Below are positions 8,546 through 18,048 of a stretch of DNA of 64,000 bases, in pieces. The number at the start of each line of letters is the position of its first letter. Position 1 is the stretch's first letter. The position numbers were made by a program, and so were the translations under genes. The DNA lies in assembly GCA_048267245.1 (NCBI GenBank), contig JBLWXV010000001.1, positions 744,001-808,000 of the forward strand. Direction: 5' to 3'. This stretch comes from JBLWXV01 sp048267245. Lineage in GTDB: Bacteria; Bdellovibrionota; Bacteriovoracia; Bacteriovoracales; Bacteriovoracaceae. The notes below the pieces were generated by a model that did no database searches, was not told the DNA's origin, and was given only the letters and a program-made list of their open reading frames with translations.

Positions 8546-9646
8546 TTACTGCTGATACTTCTGTTGATATTCCTCAGAAGTCCACACACTTCCATCTTTT
8601 GGGTAAACAAAGAGTGGAAGTGAAAAGCGAGTGCGCTCTTCTTGAGGAAAAATCACACTCTTTACGCCTGAGCGAGACTGGAGTGAGAGAAGTTGGTTAT
8701 TAAGAAAGACCTTCACTCCAGAGAGATTGCCTAAAAAGAGCAAGACGAGATCCCCACGAAGGGTGATGTGGCGACCTTCCTTAAGAACAAATTTCTTAAT
8801 GTCACCGCTATCTTCACGGTAGGTAAGCCAGCTATCACCATTAATGGCAGTGATAAAGACATTTTGCTTTCCAGGCACCATGCTCGATCTAATATAGGCT
8901 GGAAGCCATTCATTTAACTGGGCTTCAGACGCGCTTGTGTCGTAAGAGTAGAGCGGGCTTGGGCCAAATGGGCGAAAAGAAATTTCCTCTCCTGCCACTT
9001 CTTTCTTTTCTTCAGTCTTAACTTCTTCCTTCTTGGCCACTGGAGTGCTTGCCGGAGTGGGGGCGACTGTAGGCGTGGCCACAACTACGGGAGCGGGGGC
9101 GACTTCTAGGGCCACCTCTTCACCTTCGGACTTGCTGGCGATCTCCGGGGTTGGGTTTTGAAGGGGAGTATCTTCTGTGAGAGTTTCTGGAGCGACAATA
9201 CTCTCTTGCGAGTTAGTAGTTGTATCTTGCTCAAGAATCCCCCCACTTCTTCTCGATTCAAAGATGAGGGCCACTACGACCACGAGGGCAGCAATAACAC
9301 CGATACCAATTTTAACTCCGGAAGAGATTTTGATTGAGGCTTCGGGTTCACGAGGAGCTTCTTTGGTCTCAGGCTCGTGAGGAAATCTCAAATTATAGGT
9401 GCGCTCAAGAAGGCTGATACAGTCAGACTCATTAAGGCCCAGCGTTTTTGCATACGATTTAACAAAGCCTCGCACGTAGGCTTTAGAGGGGAGTTGATCG
9501 AGTTGATCGAGCTCCAAATTCTCAAGCATTGAAAGTGAAATGCGAGTGTGCTGAGAAACTATTTTTAAAGATACTTTCTTGCCTTCGCGATTCTCTTTGA
9601 GAAAGCTACCAATAGTACTTGGAGATGTTGTGTTCTCTTCGGTCAT
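8546..9646 (-). CDS. rodZ: RodZ-like cytoskeletal / HTH membrane protein
   Basis: Cell-shape protein linking MreB to the membrane. The layout is typical: a cytoplasmic HTH_25 (Xre-like) domain at about residues 8-75 (SFLKENREGKKVSLKIVSQH onward), one membrane segment (IGIGVIAALVVVVALIF), a long Pro/Glu/Ala/Val-rich periplasmic linker, and a C-terminal DUF4115-like beta domain. The ATG at 9646 is preferred to 9652 because GAGG at 9653-9656 sits six bases upstream of it. It lies just downstream of a PilF-like TPR lipoprotein gene. The order pilF then rodZ is also seen in gammaproteobacteria, supporting both calls. Confidence 0.85.
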   Translation of the reverse strand: MTEENTTSPSTIGSFLKENREGKKVSLKIVSQHTRISLSMLENLELDQLDQLPSKAYVRGFVKSYAKTLGLNESDCISLLERTYNLRFPHEPETKEAPREPEASIKISSGVKIGIGVIAALVVVVALIFESRRSGGILEQDTTTNSQESIVAPETLTEDTPLQNPTPEIASKSEGEEVALEVAPAPVVVATPTVAPTPASTPVAKKEEVKTEEKKEVAGEEISFRPFGPSPLYSYDTSASEAQLNEWLPAYIRSSMVPGKQNVFITAINGDSWLTYREDSGDIKKFVLKEGRHITLRGDLVLLFLGNLSGVKVFLNNQLLSLQSRSGVKSVIFPQEERTRFSLPLFVYPKDGSVWTSEEYQQKYQQ

Positions 9647-9667
9647 TATCATCCTCGAATCTATTCC

Positions 9668-10564
9668 TTAAAAAGAGGGGCTTTCAAAGGTAGGCTTTGC
9701 GTTTTCGGCCTTAATGGCATCCATGCGACGTTGAAGTTCAATCTTTTCTTTTAGCGAAAGTTCACCCGATTGACTTGAATCGCGCTTGTCGAGCTCTCTG
9801 ATTTCGTTGTTGGCCATGGCCGCATAGGGAGTCGTTGCAAACTTCTCTACGATAAAGTTGAGCTTGGTGCGGGCCTTATCATATTCGCGCAACTCAATTA
9901 ATGTGCGCGCCTCTCCCAAGTGTGGCTGGGGCTGTGAGACACATGTGCTGAGTTGAGCTTTTCTAAACCACTCCAGTGCAGAGGCAAAGTTATAATTTTT
10001 GTGCTCGATAAGTGCCAGTTGATAATTGGCCGGGCAGTAGTCTTCTTTTTCTTTAACGGCCTTCACCAGATAATTTTTAGCAGTGCCAAGATCGCTCTCT
10101 TTGATTGAGATGAGGCCGAGATTATAGTAGGTACGAAATTGATTGGGATAAACAAGATCTTGAGTCACGCGAAGATATTGTTCCTTAGCTTCTTTAAGAT
10201 TTCCTAACTGGAAATATATCGACGCTAAGTTAACGCGAGCATCAGAGTTTTTTGGATCAACTTTGATTGCTTCAGTAATAAAATGCAGCGCATGCTTTGT
10301 GTCGTTCTTAAAATAATAGGCCATGCCCAGGTTGTTGAGAATTTTGGTGTCGCCTGCACGCAAGCGGTTGGCCTCGAGAAGTTTATCAAGTGCATCTGTG
10401 TAATTGCGGTTCATGAGATTGGCCGTGCCGGTACTGTAGTAGAGATCGGCCTTCTTTTCATCCGAAGATTTCTCTGCCACTTGGCCTGAGCCACAGCTCG
10501 CAAGAAAAAGAGCTATGAAGCTCAGCGAGAGGAAAAGTTGAATTTTACTCTTCGTAGGATGCAC
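9668..10564 (-). CDS. TPR lipoprotein, PilF/PilW-like
   Basis: A 298-aa exported lipoprotein with lipobox LASC (Cys24) followed by at least five tetratricopeptide repeats from about residue 40 to 250 (for example ILNNLGMAYYFKNDTKHALH and VNLASIYFQLGNLKEAKEQY). PilF/PilW lipoproteins help assemble the type IV pilus secretin in the outer membrane. The match in length, the TPR content and the adjacent rodZ gene favour that role, but no other pilus gene is present here. A general TPR scaffold is the alternative. The C-terminal 45 residues are charged and helical. Confidence 0.8.
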   Translation of the reverse strand: MHPTKSKIQLFLSLSFIALFLASCGSGQVAEKSSDEKKADLYYSTGTANLMNRNYTDALDKLLEANRLRAGDTKILNNLGMAYYFKNDTKHALHFITEAIKVDPKNSDARVNLASIYFQLGNLKEAKEQYLRVTQDLVYPNQFRTYYNLGLISIKESDLGTAKNYLVKAVKEKEDYCPANYQLALIEHKNYNFASALEWFRKAQLSTCVSQPQPHLGEARTLIELREYDKARTKLNFIVEKFATTPYAAMANNEIRELDKRDSSQSGELSLKEKIELQRRMDAIKAENAKPTFESPSF

Positions 10565-10635
10565 GTGGTCCCTTCCTTATTGTCGTTTGTTTTATTCTAA
10601 TAGGCCTAGGGCTTAAAAGCAACCGGATGAACGTC

Positions 10636-11751
10636 TTAGCCGAGCTTTAGAACGGCCATGCTCTCAAAGTGGTGAGTGGTGGGAAAGAGATCGAAAAGCT
10701 CGAGTGAACAAATACTATATCGACCAGGTAAGTCGCGTGCTAGAGACTCAAGATCTCTAACCATCGTGGCGCAGTGACAGCTGATGTAGATGATGAGTTT
10801 GGGCTTCATTTGATCGATGAGCCCAGGAAGAGTTTTAAGTCCGGCACGCGGAGGATCGACAATCAAAACATCGGGGGAAAGGTCGGAAATGGAGTTGCTT
10901 GCCGCCTCTAAATCAAAGAGGTCTACATTGCGAAAGCTCGTCCCAGTAGGGAGGTTCGTCGGAGTTGGCCCTAGATCAATAATGGTTTTTTCGAGGCATG
11001 GGAGCTCGCGACTTAGATTTCCGTTGCCTCCAAAAAGGTCGACCAATCTCTTCGAGTTCGGGGCATAGTCGCAGTAGATTTGGCCCACGCGAGACTTCAT
11101 GGCCAGATTCATTTCCTCAAAAACTTGAGTAAATCCACCTTCGGCATAGGGGCGATTGAAGCTAATTTTAACTTCCGATCCATCCTCTCTCAGCTCGAGA
11201 TGTCCTTCACTGGTGGGCACCATCTTTTTCCAGGCTTCATTTTGGTAGAGAAGTTTAATTTTATTTTTAATTTCTTCACGGGCAAGCAGGCACTCGGGAA
11301 CTTCGAGAATGCGATGAGACTTGGGGAGGTGATATCCTAAATGAAGTTTGTCGTAGTGCAGTTGAACTCGCTCACGATAGGCGAATCTTCGGGGAGCACT
11401 ATGAACTAAGATGTCGCCAGAGAAGTCGAGTTTTTTAGTTAGTTTCTCCATCGCCTGCTTTTTAAACGCCAATTCTTGAGGATAGTCGGTGTGCAGGTAG
11501 TGACAACTGCCACAGCGCTCAAAGTGAGGGCATTCTGGTGTCTTGCGCAAGGGAGAAGCTTCGCAGAGTTCTGTCATTTCCGCAAATGCGACTCCCTTCA
11601 CATACTTTCTGATGCGAGCGATCCCGCGCTCTCCGGGGAGAGTCTTGGGTATAAAGACCACCAAATCACCTTCTTTGTGCACTCCCTGGCCAAGAGGGTC
11701 GAGGTGATCGATGGAAAACTCTATCAATTGAGGCCGTCTTTTATTTTTCAT
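10636..11751 (-). CDS. RlmD/TrmA-family RNA (uracil-5)-methyltransferase
   Basis: SAM-dependent methylase of 371 aa. It has an N-terminal TRAM/OB domain (about 8-60) and a four-Cys iron-sulfur site (CPHFERCGSCHYLH plus a later Cys). The Rossmann methylase domain has LVDLFGGNGNLS and DPPRAGL. The catalytic block reads YISCHCATMVRDL, where most relatives have SCNPAT: the nucleophilic Cys is kept but Asn-Pro is replaced by His-Cys. The terminal LFDLFPTTHHFESM carries the catalytic Glu. It is shorter than E. coli RlmD, so whether the target is 23S rRNA or tRNA is unclear. It is divergent from ktrB across 46 bp. Confidence 0.88.
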   Translation of the reverse strand: MKNKRRPQLIEFSIDHLDPLGQGVHKEGDLVVFIPKTLPGERGIARIRKYVKGVAFAEMTELCEASPLRKTPECPHFERCGSCHYLHTDYPQELAFKKQAMEKLTKKLDFSGDILVHSAPRRFAYRERVQLHYDKLHLGYHLPKSHRILEVPECLLAREEIKNKIKLLYQNEAWKKMVPTSEGHLELREDGSEVKISFNRPYAEGGFTQVFEEMNLAMKSRVGQIYCDYAPNSKRLVDLFGGNGNLSRELPCLEKTIIDLGPTPTNLPTGTSFRNVDLFDLEAASNSISDLSPDVLIVDPPRAGLKTLPGLIDQMKPKLIIYISCHCATMVRDLESLARDLPGRYSICSLELFDLFPTTHHFESMAVLKLG

Positions 11752-11797
11752 GAAAAGGCATGTCGTAAGTTTGCAAGACTTCTCTTATCATAGATGA

Positions 11798-13528
11798 ATG
11801 TCCCCAGTTTTAAAGAAAATTCCCTTTCTGCTTGAACTCTTTGTGAATGGCAGTTTTATCTTGCTCTTTAGTATGCAAAAGCTAGGCAAGCTTCCATTTG
11901 GTTTAACCGAGGCGGCGGCAGACCTGTGGCTAGAGAGATTGGCACCACTCATTCCGATTGTGATCATGGCCGTCGTGGTAGCGAGCTACCTCGACTTAAA
12001 GTCATTGGAAAACTTCTTTCGCCGCTACATCTTTTCTTTGGTGGTTTTAATTCCGGCCTTTATTACCTGGGGCGATACTCAATTTGCATTCTGGCTCTCC
12101 TCAGCACACTTGCTTTCATCGATTCTCTCTCTCTATGATGAAGACCCGCGCAAGAAAAAATCTCTCGATCGCGAGCGCAAGCGAACCTTCCTTATGGAGT
12201 TTCGCCTAAAGCCCGCTCAAATTGTTTTACTGAGTTTTTCTGGGGTTATTCTTCTTGGAACTTTTCTCCTTCTGCTTCCGGTTTCGGCGGCCGATGGAAA
12301 AGTGATTAGCTTTGCCGACGCACTTTTTATTTCAACCTCGGCCGTTTGTGTGACCGGACTCTCTACCATCTCTGTCGGAGAGAACTTCAGCGTCTTTGGA
12401 CAATTGATTGTTCTGGGTCTGATTCAAATTGGCGGTCTCTCAATCATGACTCTGTATGCTTCCATGACGATCCTGCTGGGCCGGGCCTTGGCGATGAAGG
12501 ACCGCATTCTTATGCAAGACTTGCACGATGCTTCATCGCTTGAAGATCTCTTCCAGGTGGTCATCGATATCATCAAGTACACATTTGCCATTGAGCTTTG
12601 GGGCGCAATCGTTCTCACCATTGCCTTTACTTTTGAAGGGTTTGAATTTGGTCAGGCGCTCTATCAGGGCTTCTTTCACAGCATCTCGGCTTTTTGTAAC
12701 GCAGGCTTCTCTCTCTTTGATAATTCACTTGAGAGCTTTGCCACTAATCCGCTCATCAACTTTACAATCATGGTCTTAATCACCTTGGGTGGTCTTGGTT
12801 TCATTGTTTTAAAAGAAATGAAGTCAGCGCTGATGACGGGCTTTGCCTTTAATCGACTTGGGCTTCACACCCGAGTTGTCCTGGTAACTTCGGCTATCTT
12901 GACTGGCTCAGCGGCAGTTTTTATTTTCTTTGGAGAGTTCCTTCACTCCCTCGACTCCTATAGTTTGTGGGATAAGATCCAGATCGCACTCTTTCAATCG
13001 GTAACTCTACGAACCGCCGGGTTTAATACTGTGCCCCTCGCTGGACTTCACACATACACCATCTACTTTATGAGTCTCATTATGTTCATTGGTGGGAGTC
13101 CAGGCTCTACTGCTGGTGGTATTAAAACAACGACGCTTGCAATTTTGACTCAATCAATTGTTGCGACTCTTAAAAATAAGAAGAAAGTTGAGATCTTTGA
13201 TCGGACGATCTCGGCCCCTATCGTCGTGCGGGCCACTGCGATCACCTTCATCTCGATTGTGATCACCAGTCTCTTTGTGCTTTTAATGATGAGACTTGAG
13301 CCGGATCAGAACTTCTTGACCATTATTTTTGAGGTGATGAGTGCTGGTGGAACAGTGGGGCTCTCGCTCGGGCTTACGGGATTTCTCTCACTCTATGGCA
13401 AGCTCGCTATGTGTCTTGTGATGTTTATTGGCCGAATCGGCCCACTGACCCTGATTCTCGCCATCGGTCAACAAGATAAGGACCCCGGAAAATTTGACTA
13501 CCCCGAGGGTCGCATTATGATCGGTTAA
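11798..13528 (+). CDS. ktrB: KtrB/TrkH-family potassium channel subunit
   Basis: Membrane pore subunit of a Na+-dependent K+ uptake system, 576 aa. The four selectivity-filter loops can be seen: TSAVCVTGLSTISV, SAFCNAGFSLF, LRTAGFNTV and MSAGGTVGLSLGLTG. SPGSTAGGIKTTT lies after the third repeat. About 130 extra N-terminal residues hold additional membrane segments before the core begins (near FRLKPAQIVLLSFSG). The gene starts six bases after a TATCAT -10-like box, so a very short leader is possible. The cytoplasmic gating partner ktrA follows 38 bp downstream, so a complete Ktr transporter is encoded. Confidence 0.93.
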   Translation: MSPVLKKIPFLLELFVNGSFILLFSMQKLGKLPFGLTEAAADLWLERLAPLIPIVIMAVVVASYLDLKSLENFFRRYIFSLVVLIPAFITWGDTQFAFWLSSAHLLSSILSLYDEDPRKKKSLDRERKRTFLMEFRLKPAQIVLLSFSGVILLGTFLLLLPVSAADGKVISFADALFISTSAVCVTGLSTISVGENFSVFGQLIVLGLIQIGGLSIMTLYASMTILLGRALAMKDRILMQDLHDASSLEDLFQVVIDIIKYTFAIELWGAIVLTIAFTFEGFEFGQALYQGFFHSISAFCNAGFSLFDNSLESFATNPLINFTIMVLITLGGLGFIVLKEMKSALMTGFAFNRLGLHTRVVLVTSAILTGSAAVFIFFGEFLHSLDSYSLWDKIQIALFQSVTLRTAGFNTVPLAGLHTYTIYFMSLIMFIGGSPGSTAGGIKTTTLAILTQSIVATLKNKKKVEIFDRTISAPIVVRATAITFISIVITSLFVLLMMRLEPDQNFLTIIFEVMSAGGTVGLSLGLTGFLSLYGKLAMCLVMFIGRIGPLTLILAIGQQDKDPGKFDYPEGRIMIG

Positions 13529-13566
13529 TGCCATCAGGTAAGATAGTGATATAAGGAGATTTTTCC

Positions 13567-14262
13567 ATGCTAGTTGCCGTGATCGGACTAGGGACTTTTG
13601 GTGCTAAAACAGCTGTGAGGCTGTTTGAAAAGGGCGCCGAAGTAATCGCCATTGATAAGGACGAGGACCTAGTTGAAAAAATTAAAGAGCGCGTGACCCA
13701 CGCCGTTCAGCTCGATGTGACGGATGAGAGGGGATTGCGCTCGCAGAATATTTCCGATGTGGACGTCGCCGTGGTTGCGATTGGTGATCATATTGAGCAA
13801 AGTATTCTGGCCGTGACCATGCTTAGAAAATTAGGGGTTGGGCGTGTGATTGCGCGTGCCACTTCAGTGCTTCACGAGCACGTTCTTCATGAAATTGGGG
13901 CCTCTGAAATTATTAAAGTGGAAGAGGAGATGGGCGAGATTATCGCTTCAAAGATCGTCGCTCCCCACGTTCTTCAGCGCTATAACTTTGCCGCTGGTTA
14001 CTCAATTGTAGAACTTCGCCTCGGAAAGAAATTTGAGGGCAAGACACTCGTTGAGTCGAAAATTCGCCAGAATTATAATTTGAACATCGTGGCGCTTCAA
14101 AAGCGCGTTCCTTATATTACTGAGGATGGTAAGTCGGCCTACCGAGTAGAGATTAACGACTGTCCCATGCCAATGGATGTCATTGAAAGTGACGACATTG
14201 TGGTATTAGTGGGAAGTGAGAAGAACTTGAACAGGCTGTTCGCCGATCTTCAAGGAGAATAG
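13567..14262 (+). CDS. ktrA: KtrA-type RCK regulatory subunit of K+ uptake
   Basis: Cytoplasmic regulator of 231 aa that forms an octameric ring under KtrB. The N-terminal Rossmann (TrkA-N) domain has the nucleotide-binding motif VIGLGTFGAKTA and the acidic end of strand two (IDKDED). A C-terminal TrkA-C domain spans about 135-228 (SIVELRLGKKFEGKTLVESK). ATAAGGAGA lies seven bases before the ATG. Its stop codon directly abuts the GTG start of the HAMP/PAS protein, and AAGGAG inside its 3' end serves that gene, so all three are likely co-translated. Confidence 0.93.
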   Translation: MLVAVIGLGTFGAKTAVRLFEKGAEVIAIDKDEDLVEKIKERVTHAVQLDVTDERGLRSQNISDVDVAVVAIGDHIEQSILAVTMLRKLGVGRVIARATSVLHEHVLHEIGASEIIKVEEEMGEIIASKIVAPHVLQRYNFAAGYSIVELRLGKKFEGKTLVESKIRQNYNLNIVALQKRVPYITEDGKSAYRVEINDCPMPMDVIESDDIVVLVGSEKNLNRLFADLQGE

Positions 14263-15513
14263 GTGAACATATCACTTAAAAATAGAGTTGGGATCTCATT
14301 TATCATCGCCAATATTGTAATTTTGGTGGTGTCATTTACTGTCTTTAACTTTCTAAACTCTCTCAATCGAAAGATTGAAAGTATTACGGTTGAAACAAAC
14401 CGTTTAAGTCTTTTAACAGATGAAATTCGTATTTCTGCGGTTTCGATTCTCAAGTATCAAAGACGCCTTTTGACTAAAGAGGGCGACAAGACTGAAATCG
14501 TTGGCCGCATTCTCGATCTCGCTGACAGTTTCACCGGCCAACTCCAGAACCTCGACGCCATCTACTCTGCCGGGCAAAATCCAGAGGAGAGTGAAGAGGG
14601 CAAGAAGATCATCACCAAGATGATCTCCTACGTTGATAGTTTGAAAATTTATCTCTCAAAAGGATCGATCCACAACCGCGATCAAAAGGGCATCGACTTC
14701 GTGGCCGAAACTGCGGATAAAATTCTCGATGGCTTTTCTGAATTTCAAGACATCCAATATCTCTCAAGCTTAAAGAAAGACAAGGATATCAAGGATATCA
14801 TTAATGAGACTAAGAAGATCATGATGATCGTGCTTATCATGGGCTTTCTTGGGACCATCATTCTGGGACTTGTGGTTCCAGGTAAAATTGCTCTCCCTTT
14901 TAAGAAGATCAAAGACGCCATTCGCGAACTTCAAGATTGTAACTTTGACGTTTCTATCTACTATTCCCAAGACGATGAGATTGGAGAAATTGCCCGCGAA
15001 ATGAATAAGATGATTGCCCAGTTTAAGAAATTTGAAGAACTTCGCACCGATCGCATTAGTGTGGAGAACCGCAAATTCGACGCTCTTGCCAATATGATTA
15101 GAAAGCCAGTGCTAGTGGCCAATGCTGACGGCAAGCTGATCTACATGAACAATAATCTCTATTCACTTATGCAAGTGCAGAGTGAAGACGTGATCGGAAA
15201 GCCAATGACTGAGTCAGTCATTCCTCCGTCGATCATCGATACCTATGAGCTCGCCATTAAGCGTCGCTCAAAGATTGAAAACGCAGAAGTGATTATACCT
15301 AAGCGCGTGAGCGATTCCTCGGATGATGAAGATGAGGATGATGAAGAGGTAGCGTCAAACGGCAAAGCTGATGCCTCGGGTGATGAGGACTCGGCCGCAG
15401 AGCGTGAGGACGAGATTATCTTCCGCGGATACGCAAACGTGATCCCGATTCGTGCCAAAGAGAGTTCACTAGATTACTACCTTATGGTACTGTCCAAAGA
15501 AGTTAATACCTAA
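14263..15513 (+). CDS. HAMP-PAS membrane sensor without output domain
   Basis: A 416-aa membrane protein starting at GTG immediately after ktrA. It has two membrane segments (about 10-30 and 187-207) around a helical periplasmic region of about 150 residues. A HAMP linker (about 208-262) and a PAS domain (about 275-410; FDALANMIRKPVLVANADGK) follow. The PAS domain is interrupted by a very acidic Asp/Glu/Ser insert (about 347-385). No kinase, GGDEF or methyl-accepting domain follows, so it must signal through a partner or act as a truncated receptor. Coupling to ktrAB suggests a role in K+ or osmotic sensing; that is inference from position. Confidence 0.85.
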   Translation: MNISLKNRVGISFIIANIVILVVSFTVFNFLNSLNRKIESITVETNRLSLLTDEIRISAVSILKYQRRLLTKEGDKTEIVGRILDLADSFTGQLQNLDAIYSAGQNPEESEEGKKIITKMISYVDSLKIYLSKGSIHNRDQKGIDFVAETADKILDGFSEFQDIQYLSSLKKDKDIKDIINETKKIMMIVLIMGFLGTIILGLVVPGKIALPFKKIKDAIRELQDCNFDVSIYYSQDDEIGEIAREMNKMIAQFKKFEELRTDRISVENRKFDALANMIRKPVLVANADGKLIYMNNNLYSLMQVQSEDVIGKPMTESVIPPSIIDTYELAIKRRSKIENAEVIIPKRVSDSSDDEDEDDEEVASNGKADASGDEDSAAEREDEIIFRGYANVIPIRAKESSLDYYLMVLSKEVNT

Positions 15514-15567
15514 ACCTGACACAAGACGCCACACAATCGACAGGCCCTTTGTTCACCTTGGACTAAG

Positions 15568-17367
15568 ATGGATCAGAACTCTATTCGCAACTTTTCTATT
15601 ATCGCTCACATCGACCACGGCAAATCGACCTTGGCCGATCGTCTGCTTGAAGCTACCGGCACTGTGACAGATCGCGAGAAGAAGGATCGCCTGCTCGATA
15701 ATATGGAGCTCGAGCGCGAGCGTGGAATTACTATTAAGGCGCAAACTGTCCGCTTAAAGTACAAGGCAAAGGACGGTAAAGAGTATTACTTCAATCTCAT
15801 TGATACTCCCGGGCACGTGGATTTTTCCTACGAAGTGAGCCGCTCGCTAGCTTCTTGTGATGGAGCTCTACTCGTGGTCGACGCCTCTCAAGGCGTTGAG
15901 GCACAAACTCTTGCAAACGTTTATATGGCCCTCGAGCACGACCTCGAAGTTGTGCCGGTCCTCAATAAAATCGACCTTCCCCACGCGGATGCTCCGCGAG
16001 TGAGAAAGGAAATCGAAGATATTATTGGCATTGATGCCAGTGAAGCCGATGAGATTTCAGCAAAGTCCGGGATCGGCATCGAAGCCCTGCTTGAAACTCT
16101 TGTAAAGCGCATTCCTCCTCCAAAAGGAGACCGCTCTAAGCCACTTCAGGCCCTCATTTTTGATTCGTGGTTTGATCCCTATCAAGGTGTGGTTGTGCTC
16201 GTGCGTGTGATGGAGGGAACTCTTAAGAGAAAGGATCTCATTTATCTCAAGCACTCCCACGGAGAGTATGAAGTGTTAAAGCTAGGGGTGAACACTCCTT
16301 TCTTTACTGAGGTCAACGAGCTTGGCGCTGGTGAAGTAGGAATGATCGTTTCTGGAATTAAGACAGTTCGCGATGTGAAGGTCGGCGATACCATTGTAAA
16401 CGCCAAACTTAAAAACACACCAAACCTTCCTGGTTATGCTGAAGTTAAGCCAATGGTCTTTTGCGGGATCTTCCCCGTTGATGCTCCCGATTATGAAGAG
16501 TTGCGCGAGTCGCTTGAAAAGCTCGCCCTCAATGATAGCTCGTTTACCTACGAACCTGAGACTTCGGCCGCTCTAGGCTTTGGGTTTCGATGTGGGTTTC
16601 TAGGCCTTCTACACATGAATATTATTCAGGAGCGTCTGGAGCGCGAGTTTGGGCTCAACCTCATTTCAACAGCTCCTAGTGTGAGCTATCACGTTCTGAT
16701 GAGCGATGGCAGTAAGAAGGTTGTTTCAAATCCATCTGAGCTTCCTGAGGCCGGCAAGTTTGAGTCTATTAGTGAGCCAATGGTGAATCTCTCGATTCAC
16801 GTTCCCAATGAATTCGTCGGGCGCATCATCACTCTTTGTGAAGGTCGTCGCGGAATCCAAAAGGAAATTAAATATATCACTGAAGACCGTGTGCAAGTTC
16901 TCTATGACTTTCCACTCTCAGAGATGGTTTTTGATTTCTACGACAAGCTCAAGGGGATGACTAAGGGTTATGCCTCGATGGACTATGAGTTTAGTGAGTA
17001 CGTGGAAGCTGATCTCGTTAAAGTAGATGTTCTTCTAAACGGCGACAAAGTAGATGCGTTGTCTATTATTTGTCACCGCGATAATGCCTATCACAAGGGC
17101 AAGGATCTGGTGACGAAGCTTCGTGGAATCATTGATCGTCAGCAATTTGATATTGCCATCCAAGCTGCCATTGGAGCTAAGATTGTTTCTCGTGAGACCG
17201 TGAAGGCCTTGAGAAAGAACGTACTCGCCAAATGTTATGGTGGGGATATCTCTCGCAAGAGAAAGCTCCTTGAAAAGCAAAAAGAGGGTAAGAAGCGCAT
17301 GAAGATGGTGGGCTCAGTTGAAGTTCCCCAGGAAGCGTTCCTTGCCGTATTGAAAGTTGATGATTAA
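15568..17367 (+). CDS. lepA: elongation factor 4 (LepA), back-translocating GTPase
   Basis: Ribosomal GTPase of 599 aa, full length. G1 is AHIDHGKSTLADRLL, the switch region is RERGITIKAQTVR, G3 is DTPGHVDF and G4 is NKIDLP. The LepA-specific C-terminal domain is present and ends near RMKMVGSVEVPQEAFLAVLK. The N-terminus MDQNSIRNFSIIAHIDHGKS is typical. No clear Shine-Dalgarno sequence was seen before the ATG. LepA acts on stalled or misfolded ribosomes under ionic stress, and it lies next to the potassium uptake genes. Confidence 0.97.
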   Translation: MDQNSIRNFSIIAHIDHGKSTLADRLLEATGTVTDREKKDRLLDNMELERERGITIKAQTVRLKYKAKDGKEYYFNLIDTPGHVDFSYEVSRSLASCDGALLVVDASQGVEAQTLANVYMALEHDLEVVPVLNKIDLPHADAPRVRKEIEDIIGIDASEADEISAKSGIGIEALLETLVKRIPPPKGDRSKPLQALIFDSWFDPYQGVVVLVRVMEGTLKRKDLIYLKHSHGEYEVLKLGVNTPFFTEVNELGAGEVGMIVSGIKTVRDVKVGDTIVNAKLKNTPNLPGYAEVKPMVFCGIFPVDAPDYEELRESLEKLALNDSSFTYEPETSAALGFGFRCGFLGLLHMNIIQERLEREFGLNLISTAPSVSYHVLMSDGSKKVVSNPSELPEAGKFESISEPMVNLSIHVPNEFVGRIITLCEGRRGIQKEIKYITEDRVQVLYDFPLSEMVFDFYDKLKGMTKGYASMDYEFSEYVEADLVKVDVLLNGDKVDALSIICHRDNAYHKGKDLVTKLRGIIDRQQFDIAIQAAIGAKIVSRETVKALRKNVLAKCYGGDISRKRKLLEKQKEGKKRMKMVGSVEVPQEAFLAVLKVDD

Positions 17368-17418
17368 AATCGATATCTTATATCCTCTCGGAATAATTGG
17401 GAAATTTGGGAATTAAAG

Positions 17419-18048
17419 ATGAGTATTTCTGGCACAGTAGAGAAACACTTAGAAGATGCTCTCGGCGAGTTTTCGCGCGGGGATCTCTATGCCAAATTGC
17501 TTGAGGCCAAGGAGTATTACTTTTCTCGCGCCGGCAAGGCCGATGAAGAGGATGACGACTACGAGTCTCGCATGTCTCACTTTAACAACTGGTTTCTCAC
17601 TCAATACCGCGAAGAGGGCATGGAGCGCCCAATGATCTCTCTCTATGTTGAAAAGAGAAAGCTCTCAGAAGAAGTCGCTCGCGCACTCACCAATCCGATC
17701 CATTCAGTCTATGAGTATGCGGGGACCAATCTTCGCAAGCAACATGTAGTAAAAGACATTATTCGAGACGAGAAATACTCTTTTCCAAAGGATGATCCGT
17801 TTCCTTCAGTTGTGAAGAACGACCTCTTTCTTGGACGAGTGCTCCAGCTTGGAGACTCCTTCTATATGATGAATGGCCTTTGTTTTCTTCCTAAAGACGT
17901 GCGCTCTGCTGTGAAAAAAGAGGGCAAGCGGGTCTTAAAGCTTGGCGATCCAGGCGCTTATGAGGAATTTCTCTTTAAAGTTGAAAATCTTAAAACGAAG
18001 TGGCGCCACTACGGACATATCGATCCTAAGAAAATCTTTGTCTTCTAA
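17419..18048 (+). CDS. hypothetical protein, 209 aa
   Basis: No family recognised. It is a soluble, charged, mixed alpha/beta protein with no signal peptide. The N-terminal half is helical and acidic (an Asp/Glu run at about 41-50). Blocks such as SHFNNWFLTQYR and SVYEYAGTNLRK look structured rather than low complexity. The C-terminus ends in KKIFVF. It lies 51 bp after lepA on the same strand and overlaps the convergent rmlB stop by 4 bp, so it is probably the last gene of the lepA transcript. Confidence 0.8.
   Translation: MSISGTVEKHLEDALGEFSRGDLYAKLLEAKEYYFSRAGKADEEDDDYESRMSHFNNWFLTQYREEGMERPMISLYVEKRKLSEEVARALTNPIHSVYEYAGTNLRKQHVVKDIIRDEKYSFPKDDPFPSVVKNDLFLGRVLQLGDSFYMMNGLCFLPKDVRSAVKKEGKRVLKLGDPGAYEEFLFKVENLKTKWRHYGHIDPKKIFVF

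Noticed and set aside
15300..15410. Asp/Glu/Ser-rich run in the HAMP/PAS protein considered as a frameshift or sequencing artefact
   Set aside because: The frame continues into recognisable PAS sequence after the run, so an acidic insertion in an intact gene is simpler.
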